A program made the translations under genes and the position numbers. A stretch of DNA of 64,000 nucleotides from Theropithecus gelada (Eukaryota > Chordata > Mammalia > Primates > Cercopithecidae), in contig NC_037669.1 of the NCBI RefSeq assembly GCF_003255815.1, positions 125,148,634 to 125,212,633 of the forward strand. Reading direction: 5' to 3'. Below, one piece after another: positions 10,404-22,629 of this stretch. Below the pieces are notes generated by a model that worked only from the letters and a program-made list of their open reading frames with translations, did not search any database and was not told the DNA's origin. Positions within the stretch are counted from its first letter, which is position 1, and every line of letters begins with the position of its first letter.

Positions 10404-12660
10404 CCAACTTTTTGTTTTGTTGATCTTTTTCATTATTTTTTTGTTTTAATTTTATTTGTTTGTTCTCAGATCTTTACTATTTCTTTGCTTCTACTATTTT
10501 GGGTATTGTTTGCACTTGCTTTTCTAGTCCTTTAAGATGTATCATTAGGTTGTTTATTCGAAGTTTTTCTACTTTTCCTGAGGTAGGCAATCATAACAAT
10601 AAACTTTTCTGTTAGTACTGATTTTGCTATATCTCATAAGTTTTTATATGTTATGTTTTCACTATTATTAGTTTCTTTTTTGGGGAATTTTCTTCTTAAA
10701 CTCTTCATGACCCACCGGTAATTTGGTAATTTGGAAATTAAACATGACCCACTGTTTAATTTCCATGCATAGAAATTATGGAAATTCCATATATGGAAAC
10801 TATACATATGTGTATAATATACAATTCCTTTTATTTACTTCTAGTTTTATTCTATTGCAGTCAGAGAAGATATATGCTATACTTTCAATTTTTTTGAATT
10901 TTTAACACTTGGTATGTTGTCTCACATATCATCTATTCTTGAGCATGATCCATAGGCTGAGGAGATAAATGTCTATTCTGCAGTCATTGAATGAAACATT
11001 TTGTAAATACCTATTAGGTACATTTAATCTAAAGTGCAGATAAAATGTCAAATTTCTTTGCCTTATTAGGGCCTATCCTAGCTCTAATAATAATTCCTTT
11101 ATATATTGGGTACTCCAGTGATGAGTACATATGTATTTAAAATTATTATATCCTCTTGATGAATTTACCCTTCATCATTATATAGACTATCTTTGTCATC
11201 TTGTATAAAATTTGTGTTGATGTCTTATATACACATACACTCTCTTTTTGGATTTCCATTTGCATGAAATATCATTTTCCATTCCTTTATTTTCAATGTA
11301 TGTATGTTTTTATATATAAAATGTTTTTCTTATAAGCAACATATCATTAGGTCTTTTTTTAAAAGTGTATTCATCGACTTTGTTTCTTTTGGTTGGAGAA
11401 TTTAGTGTATTTAAATTCAATGTTATTACTGATAAATGGAGGCTTCTTATTTCCACCATTTTGTTATTACTTTTCTGATTACTTTGTTGTCTTCTCTTGC
11501 TTCTTTCCTTTCTGCCTTTTTTGTAGTGAAGATGATTTTCTCTGGTGGTGTTTTAATTTCTTGCTTTTCATTTTTTTTGTAAGGTGGTCTCTCATTCTTT
11601 AATTTGACATTACCATAAGGCTTGCAAATAATATTTATGACCCACTATTTTAAACTAATGACAACTTAGCACTTGTTACATAAACAAACTAACAAACAGG
11701 GAAAAATCTGATTAAAACTCTATACTTTAACTTCTTTCCCTCACTTCTTATTTTTTATTTTATTTTAAATTCAGTTATACATGTACATTTTTTTCTTGTT
11801 TCTGTTTGTAGGTTATTATACTGTCTGTGTCTTGAAAAGTTGTAGTTATTATTTTTTATTGGTTCATCATTTAGTCTTTCTACTCCTGATGTGAGCAGTT
11901 CACACGACAATTAAAGTGTTATTATTTTTAAGGTGTACTTATTGTTACCAATGATATTGCTCCTTCAGATGATTTCTTAGTCCTTTTCTTTCAGATTGAA
12001 AAGCTTCCTTTATCATTTTCTGTTAGGCAGGTCTGGAATTAACGAAATCCCTCAGCTTTTGCTTGTCTGGGAAAGTCTGTATTTCTCTTTTATGTTTGGA
12101 AGATATTTTCAATAGATATACTATTCTAGGGCAAGAATTTTTTTTTTCCCTCAACATTAAAAATTTTATGCCACTCTCTCCTGGCCTGTAAGATTTCTAC
12201 TGAAAAGCCAGCAGCCTGACATATTGAAGCTGTGTTGTATGTTGTTTTTATGTTGTTGCTATTGGTGGTGGTGGTGGTGTTTTTCTTTTGCTGCTTTTAA
12301 GATCCTTTCTTTATCCTTGACCTCTGGAAGATTGATGATTAAATGTCTTGAAGTAGCCTTCTTTCTTTTAAATCTGTAAGGTATTTTATACCCTACTCGT
12401 ATTTCATATTGATATATGTCTCTAGGTTTGGGAATTTCTCTGTTATTATTACTTTGAATAAATTTTCTGCCCCCAATCTCTCCCTCTGCCTCCTTTCTAA
12501 GGACAATAACTGTTAGATTTTCTCCTTTGAGGATAATTTATAAATCTTATTGACATGTTTTATTCTTTTTCATTCTTTTTGTCTCTTGTCTCCTATGACT
12601 GTGTATTTTCTGTAGCCTATTTTTAAACTCGCTAATTCCTAGGCTTGTTTGAATTCATTT

Positions 12661-13530
12661 CTGGAGTCTATTTTTTTCCACTTGTCTGTATGTCTCTTTT
12701 TGCACCAGTATAATATGGTTTTGATTACCATAATTTTGTAATATTATTTTAAATCACAAAATGTGATGTTTCCAACATTTTTTTTCTCGGAATTGTTTTG
12801 GCAATTTGGGTTTCTTTATGGTTCCTTATGAATTTTAGTATTTTTTTCTATTTTTGTGATGAATGCTATTTACATTTTGATAAGGGCTATATTGAATCTG
12901 TAGATTGTTTGGGTAACATAGATATTTTAACAATATTAATTCCTTCAATCCATGAAAATATAACATTTTTCCATTTATTTTTGTCTTTCTCAATTTATCA
13001 AACTTCCATGACAAAAACTACCAAGGGTTTCAATATAGAAAGTTACTAAAGATAATAAAAGCCATTTATAGTAAAAACACTGCTAGCATTATAATCAATG
13101 GAGAAAAAAATGAAAGCTTTCCACTAAGATTTGGTACAAGGCAAAGATGCCCACTCTGGCCACATCTATTGAACATAGTACCAGAAATATTAGCAAGAGC
13201 AATCAGACAAGAAAAATAAATAGCTAAAATAAATCCAAATTGGAAATGAAAATGTATAATTATCTTTATTTGCAAATGTCATGATCCTATATGTAACAAA
13301 ACCCAAAAATTCTGTTTAAGAAATTGTGAATTAATATTCATATACAGTAAAATTGAATAACACAAAATCTACAAAACTCAGTAGCATTTTTATACACAAA
13401 TACTGACCTAATTGAATAATCATGGAAACAATTCCATTTATGAGAGTATTAAATCAATAAAATACCTAGCTATAAATTTAGCCAATGAGTTGAAAGATCT
13501 ATACAATGAAACTTATAAAACCTTATGTTC
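12661..13530. mobile_element. L1 ORF2 fragment with an internal inversion (head-to-head halves)
   Basis: At 12,661-13,005 the minus strand encodes an ORF2 stretch whose reverse reads GCACCAGTATAATATGG and AATTCCTTCAATCCATG. From 13,010 the plus strand encodes the ORF2 segment that normally lies just upstream: ATCAATGGAGAAAAA, then AGATTTGGTACAAGGCAAAG and GCCACATCTATTGAACAT. It continues to AAAGATCTATACAATGAAAC near 13,510. Two adjacent ORF2 segments in opposite orientation are the signature of a twin-priming 5' inversion in a minus-strand L1. The 3' half is missing, because the older L1 begins directly at about 12,660. Confidence 0.8.
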
Positions 13531-13639
13531 TTTCTTTTAGGAGGGATTCTTCTAGGTTTTGGATAGAAAATGATGAATAACCTTGATATATTTAGAATCT
13601 TGTACAATACTTCTAAAAACTTAGTGTATATATATATGA

Positions 13640-13775
13640 ATCTTCTTGAAATCTTATTAAAACACAGATTCCTGCACACATCAGAGCTTCTATTTCTGTC
13701 AGTGTGCGAATGAGGCCCAAGATTCCATATTTCTAACAAGTGTCCAGAGCTGATGTGGCTGTTCTGCACACCACA
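13640..13775. repeat. Probable hAT-Charlie non-autonomous remnant (MER5/MER20-like)
   Basis: The order CTTGAAATCTTATTAAAACACAGATT, then CATTTC/ATATTTCTAACAAGTG and AGCTGATGTGGCTG matches the middle of small hAT-Charlie MITE-like elements (TTGTTAAAACACAGATT ... ATTTCTAACAAG ... GATGCTGATGCTG). Termini are not preserved and the exact family is uncertain. Confidence 0.5.
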
Positions 13776-14129
13776 ATTTTATGAGAATTTATTGATACTG
13801 TTGCATAAGTCATTTTTTGTAGGAAGTTTATATTCTGCTGAATACATTCTAGGCATATTTCTTCATTCTACTCAGATTCCTCATATGTCCCATTATTTCT
13901 ACTACTTCTCCTTTCTTTACGATTGTTTCTAGAATGTTTGCTTTTACATACCCAAATCCTGGGATGGCTTGAAATAAAACCATATCTTTCCTCAACAGGA
14001 ATTCCCTTTCTCTGACAGCTTTTAAAATACCTTAATTTCCTTAATGTGCTTATTACCAAAAAGAAAGGGCAGTATGCTTATGTAAAAATGTTGGAAAATA
14101 AATCATGCAAGATTCATTTATATGGAAAG
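13776..14129. other. Unassigned DNA between L1 and MaLR
   Basis: No gene or repeat recognised. The one minus-strand open frame is short and featureless. Confidence 0.4.
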
Positions 14130-14242
14130 TGATATAATTTGGTTCTGTGCCTCCACAGAGTAAGTCTATTAAATCTCTTTCCTTTATAAATTACCCAGTC
14201 TCAGGTTGTATCTTTATAGCAGTGTGAGAACAAACTAATACA
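14130..14242 (+). repeat. 5' LTR remnant, internally deleted to 113 bp
   Basis: It keeps only the first ~25 bp (TGATATAATTTGGTTCTGTG) and the last ~85 bp (AAATTACCCAGTCTCAGG ... AACTAATACA) of the LTR. About 200 bp in between are missing compared with 15,870-16,197. Confidence 0.85.
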
Positions 14243-15869
14243 GTAAATGGACACAGCAGAGAGTGCGGTACTGCTAAAAGAGAACCTGAAAACGTGGAAG
14301 CAACTTTGGAACTGGGTAACAGGCAGAAGTCAGAACAGTTTGGAGGGCTCCAAAGAAGACAGGAAGATGTGGGAAAGTATGGAACTATCTAGAGACCTGT
14401 CGAATGATTTTAGCCAGAATGCTGATAATGATTTGGACAATGAAGTCCAGGCTGAGGTGGTCTCAGATGGAGATGAAGAACTTGTTGGGATCTGGAGCAA
14501 AGGTCACTCTTTCTTGCTTTAACAAAGAGGCTAGCAGCATTTTGCCCCTGCCCTAGATATCTGCAGATACTTGAACTTGAGAGAGATGATTTAAGGTATC
14601 TGGCAGAAGAAATTTATAAGCAGCAAAGTAGTTAAGATGTAATCTGGCTGTTCCTAAAAGTGTAAGCTCATATGCATGAAGAAAGAGATGTTCTTAAATT
14701 GGAACTTATATTTAAAAAGAAACCAGAGCATAAAAGTTAAAAAAATTTGCAATCTGACCATGAGGTAGAAAAGAAAAAATCAATTTTCCAGGGAGAAATT
14801 CAATCTGGCTGCAGAAATTTGCATAACTAATGAGGAATTGAATGTTAATTGCCAAGACAATGGGGAAAATGTCTCTGGGGCATTTTAGAGATCCTCACAG
14901 CAGCCCCTTCCATCACAGGTCCAGAGACCTAGAACTGAAAAATGAATTCATGGGCCAGGCCCAGGGCCCTGCCGGTTTGTGCAGTTTTGGAATATGGCAT
15001 CTTGCATCCCAGCTGCTACACTATAGCTATGGCTAAAAGGGGTCAAGATACAGCGTGGGCAGTGGCTTCAGAGGGTGCAAACCCCAAACCCTGGCAGCTT
15101 CCATGAGATGTTGGGCCTACAGGTACACAAAAGGCAAGAATTGAGGTTTGGGAACCTCCACCTAGATTTCAGAGGATGTATGGAAACTCCTGGATGTCCA
15201 GGCAGATGTCTGCTTCAGGGGCAGACTCCTCATGGAGAACCTCTTCTAGGGCAGCACAGAAGGGAAATGTGGAATTTGAACCCCCACACAGTTCCCAATG
15301 GGATACTGCCTTGTAGAGCTGTAAGAGGATCACTGTACTCCAGACCCCAGGATGGTAGATCCACTTATAGCTTGCACCTGGAAAAGGCACAGGCATTCAA
15401 TGTAAGCCAGTGAAAGCCACCCTGGGGGCTGTACCCTGTAGAGCCATAGGGGTGGAGCTGCCCAAGGCCCTCAGAGCCCTCCTTGTATTGGTGTGCCGTG
15501 GATGTGAGACATGGGGTCAAAGGAGATTATTTTGACACATTAAGATGTAATGACTGCCTTGCTGGATTTCAGACTTGCATGGGGCCTGTAGCCCCTTTGG
15601 TTTGTTCAGTTGCTCCCATTTGGAGCAGGAGTATTTACCCAATGCCTGTACCCCATTATATCTTGGAAGTACTAACTTTTAACTTTTTTTTTTTTTGTAC
15701 AGGCTCATAGGCTGAAGGGACTTGCCTTGTCTCAGATAAGACTTTGGACTTGGACTTTTGAGTTAATGTTAAAATGAGTTAAGATTGTGAGGGGCGTGCC
15801 TGTTGGGATGGCATGATTGATTTTGCAATGTGAGACAGACATGAGATTTGGGAGGGGCCAGGAGTGGAG

Positions 15870-16197
15870 TGATATGGTATGCATGTCAAACTGTAATACC
15901 CACGTATCAGAGGAGGGATCTGGTGACAGGTAATTTGATCATGGGGATGGATTCCCCCCATGCTGTTCTCATGATAGTGAGTCAGTTCTCGTGATATCTG
16001 ATGGCTTAAAAGTATGGCACTTCCCCCTTCACTCTCCCTTTCCTGCCATCATGTGAGACATGTCTTGCTTCCCTTTTACCTTCCTCCATGATTGTAAGTT
16101 TCCTGAGGCCTCCCAGCCATGAAGAACCATGAGGTATTTCTTTATTAACACCTCAGTCTCAGGGAGTTCTTTAGCAGTGTGAAAACGGACTTATACA
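15870..16197 (+). repeat. 3' LTR of the MaLR provirus
   Basis: Runs from TGATATGGTATGCATG to GGACTTATACA, with recognisable middle blocks (TGTTCTCATGATAGTGAGT; CCATGATTGTAAGTTTCCTG). Confidence 0.87.
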
Positions 16198-19100
16198 GAG
16201 AGCAAAATTTAGTCAGAACAAGAATCCATCATTTGCATTCATTTATGTGAATAGCAGCAACTTTTTCTTGTGAATACCTAATTGAGTACTGTAAGTAAGC
16301 AAAATTTGTATCCAAAATAACCTGACTTACTAATATATTTAATTATTTTCATGACATATAAAGTTTACACATGGATACAAGGTATTATGTTTGTAACGAT
16401 AGAGCTAGGCCAGTATTTTTTTCTTCCCTAATCAATGTGTTAGTTCCCTACAGTCTATAAATAACATCAATTCAATGAGTTTTCTAATAATGTGCATAAT
16501 TTAATATTTCTCTCTTATTCATGCATTAGAGAGGGACACATTCATGCATAATACATTTATATGTCTGGGCTTCTTTCTCCTAGTCGTCTTTGATAGAACA
16601 CATCTCATTTTTTTTCAGAGCATGTATTGTATCTGTTTGTGTCTATGAAAGAGGTATGGGGATGACTACAGTACACTGAAAGGCATGAACCTAATCTTTT
16701 TTGATATAATATGCAGGGACCAGAGTGGAAAAAGAAAGCAAAAAGAGAACAGTTTTTAAATGAAGCCTTGTATTTTGTTCACAAAGTAGCAGATCTCCAT
16801 TCATTCAGTAAATCAGAATTAAATTTGTGATCGATTCACTTCTTTATGTAATTTTTAAATGTCTAATGGCCATTGCTTACCACATATTAATTATAAGTAT
16901 ACTTTTATGGATTAAGGGTCATAATACAGGTAGAATACATTTCTTTACAGATATTTCTGTTGATACAAGTATTTACGAATCATTCAAAACCTATGGTCAA
17001 TTGTCATTAATGAGTGAATAATGAAATGCATAATTAATGGATTTTCATGATAGGTGACAGCGAGTAAACAATACAAAATGATAATTATGCCTCTTGCATC
17101 TCTACTGAATAGATTACATGATGCATTTTAACTACCATAATAAACAGCGATCAGGTATTTTTTAAACGAATTTATACCACAGTTTAGATTTAAGAAAAGA
17201 GAAATTAATCATGTAATGAAATTGGCACTGAACAGGTTCGTGTAATACCCAAATATTTAAAATATTTTTTTTCTTTTTGAAGACTGAACACACACACAAG
17301 CACACAATAACTTGAAATTATCAAGGTTTACTTTTTTTTCTTTCAGTCCAAAGTCCCTTAATCTAAAGCTAATTGTTACTATTGTTTGAGTTTTATGTAT
17401 CTCTAAGAAAATCAAAGCATTGACAAAGTCTTCAGCACTGACTTCAAACCTTCAAAAGCCCCACATGAATATATTTAGAAATAATAACCCATTGTACAAT
17501 TCTTCATTACATTTTTATTTTACCTACCATAAAAGACATCAAAATTATTCATCCTTTATGTAGATAAAAAAGGGAACTACTAATCCATTAAATGCGCTTC
17601 AAATTTAATGCAGCAGTATACAGGTGAGCAGATATTTCAACTTCAACTAAATGCATTAGCTCTTTCTAATGCTAGGCCTCTCTTTTATCTCATTTGGCGA
17701 TGTATTCAAAAAATTAGCACCAAAAGCAGGTGTTTAGCTTCTCACAGGATGTGCTATAACAGAGTGTGATTTATTAAATAATGACCACAGTACTACCTTA
17801 TATTGAATAAAAGACTTGGAAGCCAATCCCTTTCTTTAGAAGGGAATGAGGTAGGGTTTACCTCTAGGTACCTGAGAGATCAGTTCTCAATGTTTGCTTC
17901 CAAAACTCTCTCCCATACAGAACCAAATCAAGATTCTGTATGTCTTCAAAAACTAACGTAGCCTCAAGCCATATTTTCAATAAATGTAATCTCCTGAATT
18001 ATGCGCAATAGACTTGACATTATTTTTAACATCATCTGAATCATAGTTCCCAACTCATAAAAACCAAGAACAAATGTACGTACTTTTAATTGACATTTCG
18101 GAATGTTCAATACATGATTGGAAAATAAAAAAACATGAACAATAGTAGCAAAAGGAATGGGAAATAGTAGAACATACATAAGAAGTTTAGTAAGCACAGT
18201 AAATATGTTCGATTCAATTCATTATAATAAAATAATTGCAGGATGCTTTGATTTAGTATTATTATATTATTTTCTGTAAATGTTTTTGCAATCTCCTGGA
18301 TGGTTTGAATAACCAAGCCAAGGATAATTATATGCAAATGATTAAGAGGTCAGTGGCAGATAAACTTGGAAAATACAATAAAATCAAACACATTTTAAAA
18401 GTGAAGATAAAACAATATATAATTTATTTCTAAGGGGTTTTTGGAGTGTCAAATTATGCATGAATATAAAAAAATTCTCTATATATCAGTGAGATGAAAA
18501 CATTAAAAGTCTCCCAAACATGTAGAAATATTTAATTGGTTCTGAAGAATTATTTTTTTATACTATTCACATTTCTAGATGTGATTCAAGAAAGTAACTA
18601 AAATGTTGAGTCAGATCTAGAGCTATATAGAGAAGTAAAATAAAAATCAGTCACTAAACAAATAAAGTATATTATTTCTCCTTTTCCCAGGAGAAAAAAA
18701 AAATAGCCTCACCTGGGGAGAGGCCTAACTACTCAAAAGAAACTTTACATAACACAATATCCACAAGAGAACTAGTGCAGATGATTCATGAAGCCTGCGA
18801 GAGTTACAAAGGACACTGAGATATAAATATATGAGCAGGTAGAAGATAGTCATGAATATGAAAACAGGAGAAGGTGAATGGAAGAATGTCTTTCTTTATG
18901 TACCTCCAGTTATAATTTAATAAAAATCCAGTGCAAGATATTTTTTAGATAAAAGTAGTTAAAAAGACAACTTAAGATTTTTAAAAAATAACTACTTAGG
19001 TATGGAGGAGAAGGATTTGTGAGAGGCGATTGCTAGTGCATAACTTCAGATTTTATTTTATGGTCATTAGAATATAAAATTTGTAAATACAGGAGGAGAC

Positions 19101-20648
19101 ACTGAAGCCAATAGCAAGATGTAATGTTTAATTTAGAACTTTTATATTATGCAGCCTTACTCTAACTGTAAGCTGTTTTCCAGGAATTGTTTTATTTCTT
19201 CACATACAAAGTCTTTGTATTTGTTGCAATATTTGACAATTTTTCAAAAACAAAGAAGCACTGGCGCTACCACTAAGTGGCTAAAGATAAAATGGCTTAA
19301 CTTATCTTTTTAAGTAGGTAAATGAATAATATCAAAACATACTTCAAATGATAAAAAGGATTATTTTTAAAAAATACAAAAGGACATCCAGAAAATCTGA
19401 CTAGTAGATTCATTTATAATACATGCCTTAGTTAATTGATGAATATGTTTATGTAACATGAAGGACCATGAATTACACAAAGAAAATGGGCATTTCCAAA
19501 TGTTCTAAATTCTGTTAACATTTCCAATATACTTTATTTTTATTTCTTACCCTGATTCCTCAGGCCATGTAAAGTGACAAAGTGACTGTCTGAAAATATT
19601 ATCCATCTAATTTCTACACATCACACGATAGTGGAAATCATCCATTCTATGATCAGTAGCAGGTTATATGAAATGCTGGTGCCTGAGTTTCTGCTAGCTC
19701 CCAAGTGAGAGCTACAAAGTACCCCATCTCAGAGACTTCCAGAAGAGCTGCTGAGATATCTGTTCCAAACATTATAGAGGACAGTGCAGATGTGATGGCT
19801 GCCAGCTACAAAGAAACTCAGCCACATGTTGCGCTAGTGTAGGACTAATCAAAGTCTCAGGGAGGTTTGCATGAGGCTCTGACAGTGGTGAGGCAGCAGC
19901 AGTAGTCTCTCAGTCACCAAAACCCCAAAACAAGAGGCAATTTGAAAGAGTGGAGGAAACTTTCAGCAATCAATGTTCCCAAAACATATAGATCTTTGAA
20001 AGAAAGGTAGGTTTGCTACCAAAGTAAAACTCTAGTTAGTAAGACGAGCAGCAGAGGAAAGAAGGCCAGATTGTTGGAGCTCAGAAAATTCCTGCAAGAA
20101 TACATGTGCTTCAAGGATGACAGTTAGGGGATTGATAAAATCAAATGGACCAGCAGAGCTCACAGAGGTATAGAAGAAAAGCACAACCAAACAGATGATA
20201 CAATGCAAAAACCCAGAATGGGCTTGTCTATTCTGTCTAGCAAATATTACAAAAGTCAATTTCTGGACTTTGAAGAATTAACAGGATAAACAAGTCAGGG
20301 AAAAGAACAAGAACAAGAACAAGGTCAGGGAACATATCACTTCTCTTTTCCTGGGAGGTGCTTTAAACATTCCTGAACACGCTCGATTTTGTAGCTAACA
20401 TTTCCCTTCATTTATTTTTGTATCTTGCTTATGCTTGTTTTTTTTACTGTTAAGCTGTAAAGTTGTTTAAATGTTCTAAGTGATCAATTGCATAGACATG
20501 TTGCTTGGCTATTGGCATTACAGTCTCTGCTTTTGGCTACTATGAACGTTGAAATTCATGATATCAAATGATCTATACTCATAAATTCTTTTAAAATTGC
20601 ACAATTCTAATAATGACTCATCCCAGAAGGAAAAAAGGTAATAAGTAT
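16198..20648. other. 4.4 kb of unassigned DNA
   Basis: No gene, RNA or repeat was recognised with confidence. The sequence is mostly AT-rich. About 19,560-20,330 is noticeably less AT-rich than its surroundings and includes several CAG/CTG-rich stretches (GAGGCAGCAGCAGTAG) and a short AAGAAC tandem run at 20,302-20,320. Open frames are at most about 77 codons and look random. Confidence 0.4.
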
Positions 20649-21098
20649 TGTTATGGGTTGAATTCTGTCTCACCCAAATTTATATTTTGAAGTCCTAAAC
20701 CCCAGTGACTCAGAATGTAACTGTATCTGGAAATGGGATTTTTACAGAAGTAGTAAAGTTGAAATGAGATCATCAGGGTGGGCCTGAATCTAATATAATC
20801 TATGTCCCTTTAAAGGGGAGAAATTTGGGCATATTAATAGATACAAACATAGAAAGAACAGCATGTGAAGATGAATTTGTGGTGCTTCCATGAGCCAAGG
20901 GATGCCAAAGATTACCAGCAACTACAAGTAGCTAGACAATAGGCTGAAACAGATGCTTTCTCACAGCCTTCAGAAGGAACCAACCCTGGCAGCACCTGAA
21001 TGTTTATCTTCCAGCCTTCACAATTGTGAGGCAACACATTTCTGTTAAATTTAAGTGACCACTTGCACTTCAGTACACCAGCCCTAGCAGACAAATAT
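20649..21098 (+). mobile_element. MLT1C-like LTR (ERVL-MaLR), solo
   Basis: Starts TGTTATGGGTTGAATTCTGT and runs through TTTGAAGTCCTAAACCCCAG, TGACTCAGAATGTAAC, GGGTGGGCCTGAATC, GAGCCAAGGGATGCCAAAGA and CAGAAGGAACCAACCCTG. It ends near AGCCCTAGCAGACAAAT. These blocks in this order are diagnostic of MLT1C-group LTRs. No partner LTR or internal region follows. Confidence 0.87.
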
Positions 21099-21619
21099 AG
21101 ATCTTCACACATAAAGTGTATTATAGGAAGATTCTATATGACTATATGCAATTCTGTTTCCAGTTTTCAGAGCGCTGCCTGACCAGTAAAAATCCTGTTG
21201 TGGACTACGAAGTTTAAACAAGAGAGTAGCCACCACAGTTCCCTTGCAATTGGACAACAAAATAGTATTACTACCATGTCTGGCTTTTGGCAAGCAGCCA
21301 TGTATATTGGTAATTCTTTATTTCTTATATTACTCTGTAATGAAAACTGAAACCAATTTTCCTTCATCCAACAAGCGATATTATATAACTCTACTATCCT
21401 GAACTCATCAGTAATATATCATCAAAATAATGGACAAACTCAAGAACAATGTGAAGTGCTCACGGATAGTCAGGCAGTCTTGTAAAGTAATGTCTTTATT
21501 TGAGAAAAGAGTGGTATTTTTTCCTAATATAAGCATACGAAGAAACAAATGTAAATACTTTAGAGGCTCCCACAAAATTCAGCATATTTTGGTTTTAGAA
21601 AATTTTAGTTCTGAATAAT
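21099..21619. other. Unassigned DNA
   Basis: No gene or known repeat seen. Short overlapping minus-strand open frames (about 62-66 codons at 21,105-21,367) show no recognisable domain. Confidence 0.4.
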
Positions 21620-22190
21620 TTCCTTTGTATTTTCTTCTGTGATCCATGAATTAATTAACAGTCTGTTGCTTAATTATTTGGAGATTTTCTAGACATCTCG
21701 CTGTTTTAGTTTACAAAATTCCATTGATTGTGGTAAAGAAACATACTCTGCATGACTTCAATAAGTTGAAATTTGATGAAAAAGTTCAATGGCCCAGCAT
21801 ATGATGTATCTTGGAAAATGTTCCAGGTGAATTTGAAAAAAAATTGTATAATTTGAATATCAGGTGGAGGACTCTGTAATGTCAGTTGGGTTAAATAGTT
21901 TAATAGTGTTCATCTTTCTACCAAAATATCTGAAGTTTCTATTTCTCTTAATTTTAGTCATTGGTGCTTTGTATATTTTGAAACTCTGTTATTAAATCCA
22001 TACACATTTAGGTTTCTTCTGCCTTTTTGATGTATTGATCATTTTATAAGCATGATAGATTTCTATTATTTATAGTTTTTAGAAGTTTGAGCAAAGTGTG
22101 ACTAGGTGTGGTTTCCTTTGTATTTAATCTATTTTGTGTTTTGTGAGATTCCTGAATCTGTGGATTGTTTCTGAGCAGTTACAACTGGCC
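21620..22190 (-). mobile_element. Old LINE-1 fragment (L1M), minus strand
   Basis: Reverse-strand L1 is recognised from plus-strand wording typical of inverted ORF2 and flanking sequence: CCATTGATTGTGGTAAAGAA, TCTTGGAAAATGTTCCAGGTG, TTTTGAAACTCTGTTATTAA, CATACACATTTAGG, then GTGACTAGGTGTGGTTTCCTTTG. Heavily deleted and decayed; ends approximate. Confidence 0.7.
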
Positions 22191-22629
22191 TGTTACTGCA
22201 CCATAATAGAGGAGAAATCAAATTATTGAAAGAAAAGTCATCACTCAACCATTCTCATTCTGCAGTAGGTCCTTGCAAAACTAAGTGGACAAGATTCAGA
22301 TAGTTCTACTGTTAAATCGAAATAATAGTCCCAATTAAAGAAAAACATGCACCCAAGACCATACACCAATAACTGCTTCCAGTTAGACATGGGAAAGCCT
22401 TTTCTATAGTAACAACAATGATTAAAAAGGACTTAATGGGACATTGCTTATAATACTTGGCGCCTAAATTGATAGCATACTTGACTCCAAAACAGCCCAC
22501 CTCTGGACTGTGACAAAGCAAATAGAATGTCATAGCTATCCACCATAATGATGATAAATTGCTGCTGTCTCAATATATTAAGTATATTTTTTCTTATAGT
22601 ATTCATAATTATAGTGTAAGATTTCTTGA
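22191..22629. other. Unassigned DNA
   Basis: No gene or confident repeat. Two overlapping minus-strand open frames (69-73 codons) are featureless. Confidence 0.35.

Larger units (their letters stand above)
5303..12660 (-). mobile_element. Old LINE-1 (L1M, L1MA/MB-like), near full length, split by a MaLR provirus at 8181-10403
   Basis: On the minus strand the element runs from ORF1 (near 12,660) to a poly-T/poly-A end at 5303-5325. The 3' UTR (TGTGTAATAATTATGTTAAG; GCTATCAACTACTAGATC) is of the L1MA/L1MB kind. ORF2 fills about 5,750-8,180 and, past the inserted provirus, 10,404-11,440, and is broken by many stops and indels. Further 5' come the inter-ORF region and the ORF1 C-terminal domain; the reverse of its QARRE-W signature lies at about 12,170-12,205. 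Reading frames are decayed throughout, so this is a fossil. The true 5' UTR is absent or truncated. Confidence 0.88.
14130..16197 (+). mobile_element. THE1/MST-type MaLR provirus with a collapsed 5' LTR
   Basis: A plus-strand MaLR with a 5' LTR remnant at 14,130-14,242, internal region at 14,243-15,869 and 3' LTR at 15,870-16,197. Flanking pentamers GAAAG (14,125-14,129) and GAGAG (16,198-16,202) match at four of five positions, consistent with a 5-bp target duplication, so the outer ends look original. The internal region begins with the usual gag-like start (open 14,247-14,522, 91 codons), followed by decayed sequence containing the GGATGTCCAGGCAGA and CAGACCCCAGGATGGTAGAT landmarks. It ends in the polypurine-rich GGGAGGGGCCAGGAG just before the 3' LTR. 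No intact gene remains. Confidence 0.9.
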
